Shown here: positions 52,174 to 61,629 of the stretch, one piece after another | How the letters are laid out: each line of letters begins with the position of its first letter | How positions within the stretch are numbered: the first letter of the stretch is position 1 | Assembly (NCBI RefSeq): GCF_022701255.1 | Contig: NZ_CP031705.1 | Coordinates: 1,563,501 to 1,627,500, forward strand | DNA length: 64,000 bases | Direction: 5' to 3' | Origin: Microcoleus vaginatus HSN003 | GTDB taxonomy: Bacteria > Cyanobacteriota > Cyanobacteriia > Cyanobacteriales > Microcoleaceae | The notes under the pieces: generated by a model | Databases searched by the model: none | Told to the model about the DNA's origin: nothing | What the model saw: the letters and a program-made list of their open reading frames with translations, nothing else | Translations under genes and position numbers: made by a program

Positions 52174-53949
52174 TTAGGCAGCAACTGGCAAAGTAATCAC
52201 AAATTCCGTGCCCTGTCCTATTTGAGAATTTACCTCAATTTTGCCTTGATGCTTGGCAAGGATTTGATAGGAAATAGCCAATCCTAATCCAGTGCCTTTG
52301 CCGCTCGACTTTGTAGTAAAAAATGGGTCAAATATTTGTTGGGCACTGGCGGAGGCAATTCCCGGCCCGTTATCCCGAATCTTGACGGTGACAGTATTGT
52401 GGGCTGTAATTTCCGTGCTAACCCAAATCGTTGGCGAATAGCCTTTGTCTTCCTTTTTCACCTCCTCCAGCGCATCTATTGCATTACTAATAATATTCAT
52501 AAATACTTGATTCAGTTGCGCGGGATAGCACTCAAGCGCAGGCAACTTACCGTATTGTTTAATAACTTGAATACCTTGTTTGAGTCGGTGATTGAGAATG
52601 ACGAGGGTGCTATCTATTCCTTCGTGAATGTCGGCTGATTTCATTTTTCCGTCGTCCGATCGCGAAAAATTCCGCATGGATACGACAATTTCGCGAATGC
52701 GATCGGCTCCCATTTTCATCGAAGAAAGGGTTTTTGGCAAATCTTCTCTGAGAAATTCGAGTTCAATGTCTTCGATGCGTTCTAGAATGGCATCTGGTGG
52801 ATTTGGATAATATTCTTGATAGAGAGTTACCAAACCTGTCAAATCTTCGATGTATTGGTTGGCATAGTCAATGTTGCCGCCGATGAAGTTGACGGGATTA
52901 TTGATTTCGTGGGCTATCCCTGCAACCATTTGACCGAGAGATGACATTTTTTCGGTCTGAATTAATTGAGATTGAGTTTGTTTGAGTTCTTGTGTATATT
53001 CGCTAACTCGCTGAATCAATTGATTGAAAGAGGCCGCTAAAACTCCGATTTCGTCGTTTGTGGTGACTGGTACTTGCAGGTTAAAATTCGATTCGCGAGT
53101 GACTTGCTGAGCAAAATTAGTGACGGTTTCGAGGGGTTGGGCGATCGCGCGGCTGGTTTTGTCCGCCAGCGCGACGGCGATGAGTGCTGAAATTAGCATA
53201 CTCCCGAGAATAATTAGGTTTCGCAAATTTTCAGCTTGTTCTAATGCTTGGGTTCCTTGCTGTTGGTGAGTTTCTACGGTTGAAATTAGGTCAGTTAAAC
53301 TTTGAGCAAGGTTATCTAGTACGATCGCCTCTTGACCGCTGCTAGTCCTCAACATTTGTAGCTGTGCGGATTCGAGGCTGTTGGGCTGCAAATTCCAAAC
53401 TTCCGCTTCTTTTAACTGCAATTTAATTAGCTGAGCGTAGTAATCAATGACGAGGGCAGATTTCTTCAAGAAAGCCTGCAATGTGGCCTCTTCTGTTGCT
53501 AGTGTATCGGGATTTTCTCGTGCGAAAGATTGAATTTCTGAAATCAGGATTTTCGCCTGATTGATTTGCCCGACAAAGCGATCGTGTTCGTATTGCAGCC
53601 ACACGGCGTTTCCCAAAACGACTGGCAATCTCGCCGCGTGCGATCGGGCTTCAAATACGGTATTTTGCAAATTTTGCAGCAGTTGCTGCTGCTGTTGGGC
53701 AGCATTCACCTGAAGTAAAGCTTGCTTGCGAAAGTCATCTCCCAATCTCATTCCCGCACCAGTTCCCAAAATCGCTATGCCGATAGCTAAAGCATAGCCA
53801 TAGCTAATTTTTTGGCTGATTCGCAAATGGTTGCATCCTCCCTTTACCCCTGTTAGATTAATATTTGAAGTCGGTAACAATTTTTTTTGAGCAGAGTGCT
53901 CTTGCTCTAGTTTGCTATTTTTGGACTGACTGTGGGTAAATAATAACAT
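52174..53949 (-). CDS. HAMP sensor histidine kinase
   Basis: A 591-aa membrane kinase. Two helices (about 47-67 and 244-262) bracket a ~175-residue periplasmic or extracytoplasmic helical sensor region rich in glutamines (QQQQQLLQNLQNT). A HAMP linker follows, then a coiled coil, HisKA with IAHEINNPVNFIGG (near 347), and HATPase with NAIDALEE, DNGPGI and GTGLGLAISYQ. The kinase core resembles the remnant at 45239-47290. The cognate regulator is not adjacent. A weaker internal ATG exists, but the ATG at 53949 begins the full frame. Confidence 0.9.
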   Translation of the reverse strand: MLLFTHSQSKNSKLEQEHSAQKKLLPTSNINLTGVKGGCNHLRISQKISYGYALAIGIAILGTGAGMRLGDDFRKQALLQVNAAQQQQQLLQNLQNTVFEARSHAARLPVVLGNAVWLQYEHDRFVGQINQAKILISEIQSFARENPDTLATEEATLQAFLKKSALVIDYYAQLIKLQLKEAEVWNLQPNSLESAQLQMLRTSSGQEAIVLDNLAQSLTDLISTVETHQQQGTQALEQAENLRNLIILGSMLISALIAVALADKTSRAIAQPLETVTNFAQQVTRESNFNLQVPVTTNDEIGVLAASFNQLIQRVSEYTQELKQTQSQLIQTEKMSSLGQMVAGIAHEINNPVNFIGGNIDYANQYIEDLTGLVTLYQEYYPNPPDAILERIEDIELEFLREDLPKTLSSMKMGADRIREIVVSMRNFSRSDDGKMKSADIHEGIDSTLVILNHRLKQGIQVIKQYGKLPALECYPAQLNQVFMNIISNAIDALEEVKKEDKGYSPTIWVSTEITAHNTVTVKIRDNGPGIASASAQQIFDPFFTTKSSGKGTGLGLAISYQILAKHQGKIEVNSQIGQGTEFVITLPVAA

Positions 53950-54184
53950 TGAAAGTTCCTCCCAAACAAATTAGGAGTAATTGAGAGAATAAAAGCATAA
54001 TGCACTTATGCTGAAGGCGAAAAACAGTTTTGAGTGTTGAATTTTAAATTATGAAATCTTTAACTCAAAACTTAACTCTTCCCCTAGTATCTCTGTTTTT
54101 ATACTAAAGTGTTTGTGATCTCTATCAACAATTTATGTGATTATACCCAATTTACAAAATTTATGGTAACAACGATTAGTATTT

Positions 54185-54466
54185 TTAGGCAGTTGGCGCA
54201 CAAGGCCCAACTACGGGTTCTCCCCGTTTTTCTTTTTCTGCCAGTTCTAGGTTTAATTCCAGCACTTTGGCTAAAATATCGTCGCTGTCAATAAATCCGT
54301 AAGCTTCCATTACTTCGCGATCGAGCTTAGCATGAAGTTTAAAGAGCTGACTTGTTGGTTCTTCAAAAAAATTATTGTAAAGTTGAGTAATTCCCCACTG
54401 CTTTGCGGACATTTGTTGAGTGCGGTAAAGTGAAGTAGTAAGATCGAAGCGCGATCGGCTTTCTCA
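54185..54466 (-). pseudogene. C-terminal fragment of a DNA methyltransferase
   Basis: From ATG at 54412 it reads MSAKQWGITQLYNNFFEEP, then SQLFKLHAKLDREVMEAYGF and ILAKVLELNLELAEKEKRGEPVVGP. This matches the ends of large cyanobacterial class I/type IIG-type DNA methylases. The frame is open upstream to about 54466 (SRFDLTTSLYRTQQ), with no catalytic motifs, so it is probably a left-over piece rather than a free-standing gene. The identification comes from memory of the characteristic C-terminus. Confidence 0.55.
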
Positions 54467-54712
54467 TTTTTAAACATTTTCCGTTTTTATACTGTAGCAG
54501 GTTAAATATGACTTAAATTATTCAGTTGATGATTATCTTATCTTGACCAAGAAATAAGTACAAAATACTTCCTTTGCTCGCCAGGGACTTAAGTCCCTGT
54601 CTAATAGCAAAAGTAGGTTGAAACCGACTGAAATACTAATTTTCCCGTCCTATGCAAGAGGACTTCAGCTTTGAGGCCGGGGTTTCAACCCCTGCCTGAC
54701 TGTCGGACTGGA

Positions 54713-54976
54713 TCAGTGACCGATCATCCAAGGTCGTCCCCCTCGGTGTTCACGATTCCGCTGCGGTTTAGGTTCCTCAGAACGCTTAACTACCTGCGGT
54801 TCCCGATTTTCTTGACCTTTCAAGCGCAGCTTTCCAGTTAGAATCATCGGCGGCGAAAAGATGCGTTTAGCAACAGTTTCGCAACTCGGGCAAAGCACCG
54901 GTGTATCTGCTTCTGCAAGAGGGCGCCACTTATCAAAAATGCCGCAAGTTTCACACTTAAAATCGTAAAGAGGCAT
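54713..54976 (-). CDS. FmdB-family zinc-ribbon protein
   Basis: An 87-aa protein with a rubredoxin-like zinc ribbon: YDFKCETCGIFD and VLCPSCE supply the four cysteines. A basic C-terminal tail follows (KRSEEPKPQRNREHRGGRPW). FmdB-type proteins are classically found beside formamidase genes; here the formamidase gene lies 160 bases upstream on the same strand, so they are probably one unit. Its role may be regulatory, which is not proven. ATG at 54976 is used because the homology starts at MPLYDFKC. Confidence 0.85.
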   Translation of the reverse strand: MPLYDFKCETCGIFDKWRPLAEADTPVLCPSCETVAKRIFSPPMILTGKLRLKGQENREPQVVKRSEEPKPQRNREHRGGRPWMIGH

Positions 54977-55138
54977 ATCAATTTTTGATGGTAAATTTGG
55001 ATGCAAGGACTAGGTGGCGGGCAGCGCCCGCCCTACTAATTGAGGACTTACGCAAGAAAGCAATTTTGAGACTATTTGTGGGGGTAAGGTGCGCTGCGGC
55101 GCACCCTACAAAAGCGAATCTGTGCGTAAATCCTGTAA

Positions 55139-56314
55139 TTAAGATGGCAGAATATCCATCTCGAAAATTTCTGTCGGTAAAGCAATCGTGCAGCAAGCAT
55201 TGGGAATATCCACAATGCCGCTGATGCGACCCTCAACCGGAGCACAGCTTAATAGCAAATACGCTTGTTCTCCAGTAAAACCAAACTTTTTCAAATATTC
55301 GATCGCATTCAAACAAGCTCGGCGATAAGCAACGTGGGCATCCAGATAATACTGCTGACCCGTAAATTCATCAACAGAAATCCCTTCAAAAACGAGGTAC
55401 TCAGAATAGCGGGGTTCCACCGGCCCGGGTTTGAAAATCGGGTTGACCATCGCGTATTTATCCATGCCACCTTTGATAATATCAACGTGGAGGTCGATGT
55501 ACCCCGACATTTCAATTGCCCCGCAGAATGAAATCTCCCCGTCTCCTTGAGAAAAGTGAATATCTCCCATCGAAAGTTTCGCGCCTTCGACATAAACCGG
55601 GAAGTAAATTCTCGAACCCCGCGACAGGTTTTTAATGTCGCAATTGCCGCCGTGTTCCCGGGGAGGAACTGTGCGCGCCGCTTCTGCCGCAACTCGCTCG
55701 AATTCTGCCCCTTGCAGCGACCCCAAAACTGCATTTTTGGGGTTCGGCAGTGCTGCTAAAGGCGGCACTCTATCGGGATTTGTTGCTACTAATTCCGCTT
55801 CCCGTTTGTTCCATTTATTCAACAATTCCTGAGAAGGAGCGCAGCCGATTAAACCCGGATGAGTAATCCCAGCAAACCTGACTTTTGGTATGTGTCGGGA
55901 AGCGGTATAAATTCCCTGCAAATCCCAAATGGCTTTAGCAGCAGTCGGAAAATGTTCGGTTAAGAAACCGCCGCCGTTTTCTTTAGCAAAAATGCCCGTA
56001 AAACCCCATTCGTCTCCTTGCAAAGCCCCGATATCGAGGATATCGACTACTAAAATATCCCCTGGCTGCGCGCCGTTAACGTAAATTGGCCCGCTCAAAA
56101 CGTGAACTACTGTTAAGTCTACATCGCGAATGTCGTCGGGACTGTCGTCATTTTTAATTTGTCCGTCTGTCCAGTCTTTGCACTCGATGCGAAATACATC
56201 GCCGGGATTGACGGAAACTACTGCTGGAATATCTGGATGCCAGCGATTGTGACCGACTAATTCCTGTTCTGACATCGCTTTGGTCAAATCAACTTTGAAG
56301 AGAACTTGAGGCAT
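55139..56314 (-). CDS. fmdA: Formamidase
   Basis: A 391-aa amidase of the FmdA/AmdA family that hydrolyses formamide (and perhaps other short amides) to ammonia and the acid. Family features include LVGHNRWHPDIPAV, DGQIKNDDS, FTGIFAKENGGGFL, ARTVPPREHGGNCDIKNLSRGSR split over the metal-binding region, and SFCGAIEMSGYIDLHVDI. The start ATG at 56314 has GAGGAG 8 bases upstream; an in-frame GTG at 56323 is weaker. It is divergent from ureD and shares its upstream region, which holds NtcA and Fur-like sites, so nitrogen control is likely. Confidence 0.93.
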   Translation of the reverse strand: MPQVLFKVDLTKAMSEQELVGHNRWHPDIPAVVSVNPGDVFRIECKDWTDGQIKNDDSPDDIRDVDLTVVHVLSGPIYVNGAQPGDILVVDILDIGALQGDEWGFTGIFAKENGGGFLTEHFPTAAKAIWDLQGIYTASRHIPKVRFAGITHPGLIGCAPSQELLNKWNKREAELVATNPDRVPPLAALPNPKNAVLGSLQGAEFERVAAEAARTVPPREHGGNCDIKNLSRGSRIYFPVYVEGAKLSMGDIHFSQGDGEISFCGAIEMSGYIDLHVDIIKGGMDKYAMVNPIFKPGPVEPRYSEYLVFEGISVDEFTGQQYYLDAHVAYRRACLNAIEYLKKFGFTGEQAYLLLSCAPVEGRISGIVDIPNACCTIALPTEIFEMDILPS

Positions 56315-56384
56315 ATTCTGCACTCCTCTAGTTACTGATTTTTACATGGTACGCGCATCTTCGCCGATCTGATGGTTGATAAAT

Positions 56385-56398
56385 GTAAATTCTTATAC
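56385..56398. promoter_or_regulatory. NtcA-binding site (GTA-N8-TAC)
   Basis: A perfect match to the NtcA consensus. On the plus strand TATTTC starts 22 bases after it, one base off the TAN3T -10 element in the class II NtcA promoter (GTAN8TAC-N22-TAN3T), which points at ureD. Because the site is palindromic, it could also serve fmdA on the other strand. Confidence 0.65.
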
Positions 56399-56427
56399 TA
56401 ATAAGTGCAGAAACCACAAATATTTCA

Positions 56428-56446
56428 GATAACGATTATCATTATT
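56428..56446. promoter_or_regulatory. Fur/Zur-like palindrome
   Basis: GATAACGATTATCATTATT matches the classical Fur box at 16 of 19 positions and contains the 5-3-5 palindrome GATAA-CGA-TTATC, which is close to the cyanobacterial Zur consensus TGATAATNATTATCA. It lies directly behind the probable NtcA-dependent -10 element, a position expected of a repressor site. Confidence 0.45.
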
Positions 56447-56517
56447 TAACTAATTGCAGGGAAGCGCCGCAGTCGTGGTATGTTTTTGATTGGGAATGTT
56501 TTTAAATTAAAAAATTA

Positions 56518-57393
56518 GTGACTGAAAATTTGACCAAACAACATATAGATCAAGTTGAAAATGGATGGCACGGCCGCCTGAATTTAGCCTACGCTAACCG
56601 CAGCGGTGCAACTCACATCATTCACAATCAAATGCAAGCGCCCCTCAAGGTGCAGCGTCCGTTTTATCCTGAAGGGAAAGAGGTTTGTCACAGCGTCATC
56701 TTGCACACGGCCGGCGGAGTTGTCGGGGGCGATCGACTTTCCAGCAATTTTCACCTCCAACCCAACGCCAAAGCCTTGATTACCAGCGCCGCTGCTAGTA
56801 AAATCTATCGTAGCAGCGGACTAGAATCACAACAAAATATCGACATCAAACTAGAAGCCGGTGCTAATTTAGAATGGCTGCCACAGGAAACAATAGTTTT
56901 TGACGGCGCAATATATCGGCAAAATTTGCGGGTAGAATTAGCACCAACAGCGAGGATTTTACTGTGGGAAATTACCCGATTTGGACGCAGTGCAAGGGGC
57001 GAAAAGTTCTTGTCTGGAGAATGGATCTCGCACACCGAAGTCTGGCAACAAAACAGCCCTTTATGGATTGACAGACAATTGCTCAAAGGTGGCGAAAAAA
57101 TGCTCGAAAGCCCTCACGGCCTCGCAGGAAAACCCGTAGTCGCCACCCTAGCTTGGGTAGGCGAACCTGTTACAGCCGAACTCGTGGAAAAAGTGCGAGA
57201 TTTGCCATCTGAGGCAACAATTTATCCTGGTAATTCCACCGTCGGCGTGACTCGTATTCCTAACGGTTTGCTGTGCCGATATCGCGGTACATCAACCACC
57301 GCAGCTAGAGACTGGTTTGTCAACATTTGGCAGTTGCTGCGCTTGTCTTTTTCACAACGCCCTTGCTGTTTGCCCAGAGTTTGGATAAAATAG
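56518..57393 (+). CDS. ureD: Urease accessory protein UreD
   Basis: A 291-aa protein that, with UreF and UreG, delivers nickel to apo-urease. Family features: QAPLKVQRPFYPEGKEVCH, HTAGGVVGGDRL, ITSAAASKIYRSSG, WLPQETIVFDGA and a C-terminal CRYRGTS. Start is GTG at 56518; no ATG fits and no strong RBS is visible. It is the first gene of the ure cluster and carries the NtcA-like promoter. UreE, UreF and UreG are not in this window. Confidence 0.93.
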   Translation: MTENLTKQHIDQVENGWHGRLNLAYANRSGATHIIHNQMQAPLKVQRPFYPEGKEVCHSVILHTAGGVVGGDRLSSNFHLQPNAKALITSAAASKIYRSSGLESQQNIDIKLEAGANLEWLPQETIVFDGAIYRQNLRVELAPTARILLWEITRFGRSARGEKFLSGEWISHTEVWQQNSPLWIDRQLLKGGEKMLESPHGLAGKPVVATLAWVGEPVTAELVEKVRDLPSEATIYPGNSTVGVTRIPNGLLCRYRGTSTTAARDWFVNIWQLLRLSFSQRPCCLPRVWIK

Positions 57394-57555
57394 GATGATC
57401 ATTGAGTTTCAATGTATAGTTGCCCTCCTAACAAGATTATTCATCTCTCTCTTCTCTGACTCTGCGCCCTCTGGGCCCTTTGCGGTTTAATCATTCACAA
57501 ACAACCGTAAAAGATATCATAATCAAATAATGCGATCGCACTTACAAGAATAAAA
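57394..57555. repeat. Dispersed repeat between ureD and ureA
   Basis: Contains the TCTGCGCCCTCTGGGCC and CCTTTGCGGTTTAATCATTC motifs, related to the sequence at 37023-37055. HIP1 GCGATCGC is present near 57532. Confidence 0.6.
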
Positions 57556-57858
57556 ATGCAACTCACCCCCCAAGAAAAAGACAAGCTGCTGATTTTCACC
57601 GCCGCCCTGGTAGCAGAGCGCCGGAAACAAAGAGGTTTAAAATTAAACTATCCAGAAGCACTCGCCTACATTTCCGCCGCCATTCTAGAAGGAGCCAGAG
57701 ACGGCCTCACCGTCGCCGATTTAATGAGTTATGGAACCACTCTTTTGACCCGAGAAGATGTGATGGAAGGTATACCAGAAATGGTGCATGAAGTCCAGGT
57801 TGAGGCGACTTTTCCCGATGGAACTAAACTCGTTACAGTACACGATCCGATCCGTTAA
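57556..57858 (+). CDS. ureA: Urease gamma subunit
   Basis: A 100-aa structural subunit, the usual length. It contains [43 protein letters not shown] and VHDPIR at its end. It follows ureD at a distance of 162 bases and is followed by ureB 33 bases on. Gamma, beta and alpha assemble into the (alpha-beta-gamma)3 enzyme. Confidence 0.97.
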   Translation: MQLTPQEKDKLLIFTAALVAERRKQRGLKLNYPEALAYISAAILEGARDGLTVADLMSYGTTLLTREDVMEGIPEMVHEVQVEATFPDGTKLVTVHDPIR

Positions 57859-57891
57859 AAAATTAACCACAGAGACTCATAGGAAGAAAAA

Positions 57892-58209
57892 ATGATTCCA
57901 GGGGAAATGATTGTTTCAGCAGGCGAAATAGAACTAAATGCAGGTCGCCCAACCGTGCGGTTGCTGGTAGGAAATAAAGGCGATCGACCCATACAAGTTG
58001 GCTCCCACTATCACTTTTACGAAGCTAACGAAGCCTTAGAATTTAATCGAGAACAAGCCAAAGGAATGCGGTTGGATATCCCCGCCGGTACAGCAGTTAG
58101 ATTTGAACCCGGAGATGAAAGGGAAGTGCAATTAGTACCTTTTGTAGGTAGTCGTCAAGTCTACGGCTTTAATGGAAAAGTCAACGGTCATCTGGATGCT
58201 GAAGTATGA
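57892..58209 (+). CDS. ureB: Urease beta subunit
   Basis: A 105-aa structural subunit of normal length: [51 protein letters not shown] and a conserved GFNGKVNG end. It is followed not by ureC but by a 331-base gap and an unrelated GT61-type gene, which is unusual for this operon. Confidence 0.97.
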   Translation: MIPGEMIVSAGEIELNAGRPTVRLLVGNKGDRPIQVGSHYHFYEANEALEFNREQAKGMRLDIPAGTAVRFEPGDEREVQLVPFVGSRQVYGFNGKVNGHLDAEV

Positions 58210-58540
58210 AGTCAGATGAGCGGTCACGATTGTTGATTTTGGAATGTGAAACTTTTTAACTTCAAAGTTCTGCCAGTTTCCAAAAAGAATGCAACTGTAG
58301 GAAATATCCACACCATGATAGTAATAAGTCCTCCGCAATCCCCAATCTAACATGGTATCACTTCCAGCCCTATGCCTGGAGATTGACAAAGCAATCTCAC
58401 AACTTTTTCTCTGCCTTGTGTATAAGTTCTTTCTGGCTTTCTTTTGTTAGTTCCATCTCCGACTTTTGAGCGAGTTAAAATTTGCATTTTGCATCTACAG
58501 TGGTTGTAAAAACTGCAAAGATATACAGCACAAGCCCGTG
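58210..58540. other. Spacer between ureB and the GT61-type gene
   Basis: No gene is supported. It separates the two halves of the ure cluster, and no insertion-sequence ends or clear inverted repeats are visible in it. Confidence 0.5.
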
Positions 58541-59668
58541 ATGAACCCCAAATTAGTTGACCAGATAAAACAGGCATTGAAGCAGAGCTTGCTGGCAACA
58601 TCAAGGCGTGTCTGGAGAACCCCGTTAGATAGGCGCACCAGCATCAAATTGTTAGATGACAGCATCGTTTACAAAAAGCAGCACGAACCCATCAATATAC
58701 CCGCATTAGCCTCGGTTAAAAAAGTGCCTTCTCGGTTTTTTGCCACGGAAAAACCCGTGTCTTTTGACCCAGATTATGTGTGGAAGATTACCCTCAATCA
58801 AAAAATAAATTCTCTAACTATTTGTACGTCTGGCAACACGCTGCTGAATAACAAGTTGCTTTTAGACTTGGATTTTCGGATTAGCGGTGCGGGCATTCTG
58901 GAATGGCCTTACAAACCTAACCAAATTACCTATCCGCTGGTAGTTGCTCCTTGGTCGCATTTGTGGTGTAGTTATTATGATTATGTGATTTTTGTGCTGG
59001 CTAAACTTTGTCGAATTGAGGAGGCTTTAGGTAAGGAAATTTGGCAAGAAGCTAAAATTTGTTATCCTTTACGACATACAGATTTTGAGTGGGGCTTTAT
59101 GACCAAACTCGGTATTCCTGAAAGTTCACTAATCGACACTCGGGCTAGAGATAGGGGATATCATGCAGAAAGTGTGGTGGTGGGAAACAATCAAGACTGG
59201 TATTTTCCCAGTCCTTACGATATAGAGCTTTTGCGGAAAAAATTCTGTCTTAAGGAAAAGGTAAAGCCTTATAGAAAACTTTATTTGTCTAGAAGTGGCC
59301 GGCGTCAGGTTAAAAATGAAGTACAAGTGCGAGAGGTTTTGAAAGAATTTGATTTTGAAATTTTGGAAGATATCTCGCGCACTGTTGATGAACAAATTCG
59401 TCTGTTTGCAGAAGCGGCGGTGGTTGTCGGCCCTCACGGGGCTGGTTTTACAAATTTGCTGTGGTGTCAGCCGCGAACGAAAGTATTGGAATTCTTTTAT
59501 GGAGGGTACACTCCGCCATATTTCTATTACATTTGCCAGCTATTGGGATTAGAATACTCTCGTATGGTTGATGACAATAATGTAGCGGAAGATTGGAGTT
59601 TCATGGGCATGGATATGACGGTGGAGGTGGAGATTTTGAAAAGGCAAATCCAGAAAATGCTGGAGTAA
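58541..59668 (+). CDS. GT61-type glycosyltransferase (DUF563), inserted in the ure cluster
   Basis: A 375-aa protein. The C-terminal half shows the DUF563/GT61 core: KLYLSRSGRRQVKNE, EFDFEILEDISRTVDEQIRLFAEAAVVVGPHGAGFTNLLWC split in the usual order, and a later LEFFYGG. Such enzymes transfer a pentose or hexose to polysaccharides or glycoproteins; the donor is unknown. It begins MNPKLVDQIKQALKQSL at ATG 58541, the chosen start; an upstream TTG at 58466 would add 25 residues. Nothing links it to urease, and the neighbouring ureB and ureC are intact. Confidence 0.85.
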   Translation: MNPKLVDQIKQALKQSLLATSRRVWRTPLDRRTSIKLLDDSIVYKKQHEPINIPALASVKKVPSRFFATEKPVSFDPDYVWKITLNQKINSLTICTSGNTLLNNKLLLDLDFRISGAGILEWPYKPNQITYPLVVAPWSHLWCSYYDYVIFVLAKLCRIEEALGKEIWQEAKICYPLRHTDFEWGFMTKLGIPESSLIDTRARDRGYHAESVVVGNNQDWYFPSPYDIELLRKKFCLKEKVKPYRKLYLSRSGRRQVKNEVQVREVLKEFDFEILEDISRTVDEQIRLFAEAAVVVGPHGAGFTNLLWCQPRTKVLEFFYGGYTPPYFYYICQLLGLEYSRMVDDNNVAEDWSFMGMDMTVEVEILKRQIQKMLE

Positions 59669-59770
59669 ATTTGCTGCTTCATAGCATTTTCGATTTTCGA
59701 TTGGGAATAATTGATGACAAGGGGCGTTTAAAGCTTGCCTAATGTTACGTTTTTTTCAACTAACCTCAGA

Positions 59771-59796
59771 TTGAGTAACTAGGCTCATAGTATAAT
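59771..59796 (+). promoter_or_regulatory. Promoter-like sequence of ureC
   Basis: A consensus -10 TATAAT (59791-59796) lies 52 bases before ureC, with TTGAGT (59771-59776) as a rather close and weak -35. An AGGAG RBS (59839-59843) precedes ATG at 59848. So ureC, cut off from ureB by the GT61 gene, may have its own promoter. Confidence 0.45.
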
Positions 59797-59847
59797 TCAA
59801 GTGGGTCTCAACTGCTAACTAAAAATTTATTAATATTAGGAGCGAGA

Positions 59848-61605
59848 ATGAGTTACAGAATGGATCGCCGCGCTTACGCGGAAACCTTCGGGCCGACTGT
59901 GGGCGATCGCGTCCGGTTAGCCGATACAGAATTATTCATAGAAGTTGAACAAGACTTCACAACCTACGGGGATGAAGTTAAATTTGGCGGTGGCAAAGTC
60001 ATTCGCGACGGCATGGGACAATCGCCGATTTCTAATGCAGACGGCGCTGTTGACACGGTAATTACTAATGCTTTAATATTAGACTGGTGGGGAATTGTTA
60101 AGGCAGATGTCGGCATTAAAGACGGCAAAATTTACAAAATTGGTAAAGCCGGAAATCCTTATATTCAAGATAGGGTAGATATTATTATCGGGCCTGGTAC
60201 TGAAGTAATTGCGGGTGAAGGAATGATTCTCACGGCTGGGGGAATTGACGCTCACATTCACTTTATTTGCCCACAACAAATAGAGGTGGCGATCGCCTCC
60301 GGCATCACGACAATGATCGGCGGTGGCACAGGCCCTGCAACGGGTACAAACGCCACAACTTGCACTCCCGGGCCTTGGCATATGTACAGAATGCTGCAAG
60401 CTGCTGACGCTTTTCCCGTAAATCTAGGGTTTTTAGGTAAAGGAAATACCAGTCAACCCCAAGCATTAGTTGAACAAATATTAGCCGGTGCAATGGGTTT
60501 GAAACTCCACGAAGATTGGGGAACTACACCAGCAACGATCGACACTTGTTTGAATGTAGCTGACGAGTACGACGTGCAAGTTGCAATTCACACGGATACT
60601 CTCAACGAAGCGGGATTTGTGGAAACTACAATTGCCGCCTTTAAAAATCGCGCTATTCATACTTACCACACCGAAGGTGCGGGTGGCGGACACGCACCGG
60701 ATATTATTAAAGTGTGCGGCCAAGCTAATGTTTTGCCCTCGTCAACTAACCCGACTCGCCCTTACACTGTCAATACTTTAGAAGAACATTTAGATATGTT
60801 GATGGTTTGCCACCATTTGGATCGAGGCATTCCTGAAGATGTGGCTTTTGCTGAATCGAGAATTAGAAGAGAAACTATTGCGGCTGAGGATATTTTGCAC
60901 GATTTAGGTGCGTTTAGTATGATTTCTTCTGATTCTCAGGCGATGGGAAGAGTGGGAGAGGTGATTATTCGGACTTGGCAAACGGCACATAAAATGAAGG
61001 TTCAAAGGGGGATTTTGAACGGGCAAGATGCCCGTTCCACAGGTGATGTAGACGGGCAAGATGCCCGTTCCACAGGGGGAGAAAATGACAATTTCCGGGT
61101 GAAGCGGTACATTGCAAAATATACAATTAATCCGGCAATTACTCACGGAATTAGTCAGTATGTCGGCTCGGTGGAAGAGGGGAAATTGGCGGATTTGTGT
61201 TTGTGGCGGCCGGCTTTTTTTGGGGTGAAACCGGAAATGGTAATTAAAGGAGGGGCGATCGCCTACGCGCAGATGGGAGATGCTAACGCCAGCATTCCCA
61301 CGCCGCAACCGGTGCATATGCGGCCGATGTTTGGCAGTTTTGGCGGGGCGATTGGGGCGACTTGTCTGACGTTTGTTTCGCAGGCTGCGCGCGATCGAGA
61401 TATTGCCGCACAGCTCGGTTTGCAAAAGCCCACTGTAGCAGTTTCCGGCACGCGACAAATTAGTAAAAGAGATATGAAACTCAACGATTATTTGCCACAA
61501 ATGGAAGTCGATCCAGAAACTTATGAAGTTAGGGCGGATGGGGAATTGTTAACTTGCGAACCGGCAACAGTTTTGCCAATGGCGCAGCGATACTTTTTGT
61601 TTTAA
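59848..61605 (+). CDS. ureC: Urease alpha subunit with in-frame repeat insertion
   Basis: A 585-aa catalytic subunit, about 16 residues longer than usual (about 569). Catalytic parts are complete: [10 protein letters not shown] (nickel His), GLKLHEDWG with the carbamylated Lys219, [20 protein letters not shown] and the MVCHHLD active-site flap. The insertion is at residues 391-411: [21 protein letters not shown], two copies of GQDARST with 11-codon spacing, directly after KVQRGIL and before [14 protein letters not shown]. It is encoded by the same palindromic repeat that forms the array at 7290-7704 and is not part of normal urease. The frame is intact, so the enzyme may be active. Confidence 0.95.
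   Translation: MSYRMDRRAYAETFGPTVGDRVRLADTELFIEVEQDFTTYGDEVKFGGGKVIRDGMGQSPISNADGAVDTVITNALILDWWGIVKADVGIKDGKIYKIGKAGNPYIQDRVDIIIGPGTEVIAGEGMILTAGGIDAHIHFICPQQIEVAIASGITTMIGGGTGPATGTNATTCTPGPWHMYRMLQAADAFPVNLGFLGKGNTSQPQALVEQILAGAMGLKLHEDWGTTPATIDTCLNVADEYDVQVAIHTDTLNEAGFVETTIAAFKNRAIHTYHTEGAGGGHAPDIIKVCGQANVLPSSTNPTRPYTVNTLEEHLDMLMVCHHLDRGIPEDVAFAESRIRRETIAAEDILHDLGAFSMISSDSQAMGRVGEVIIRTWQTAHKMKVQRGILNGQDARSTGDVDGQDARSTGGENDNFRVKRYIAKYTINPAITHGISQYVGSVEEGKLADLCLWRPAFFGVKPEMVIKGGAIAYAQMGDANASIPTPQPVHMRPMFGSFGGAIGATCLTFVSQAARDRDIAAQLGLQKPTVAVSGTRQISKRDMKLNDYLPQMEVDPETYEVRADGELLTCEPATVLPMAQRYFLF
61018..61077 (+). repeat. Palindromic repeat, two copies within ureC
   Basis: Two near-identical copies of the palindromic element start at 61019 and 61052 (spacing 33 bases, 11 codons). 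Each contains CGGGCAAGATGCCCG followed by TTCCACAG, identical to copies in the 7.3-kb array. Both are read in the same frame (GQDARST). Confidence 0.95.
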
Positions 61606-61629
61606 CTGATATCTTGTACCATTTTTAGC

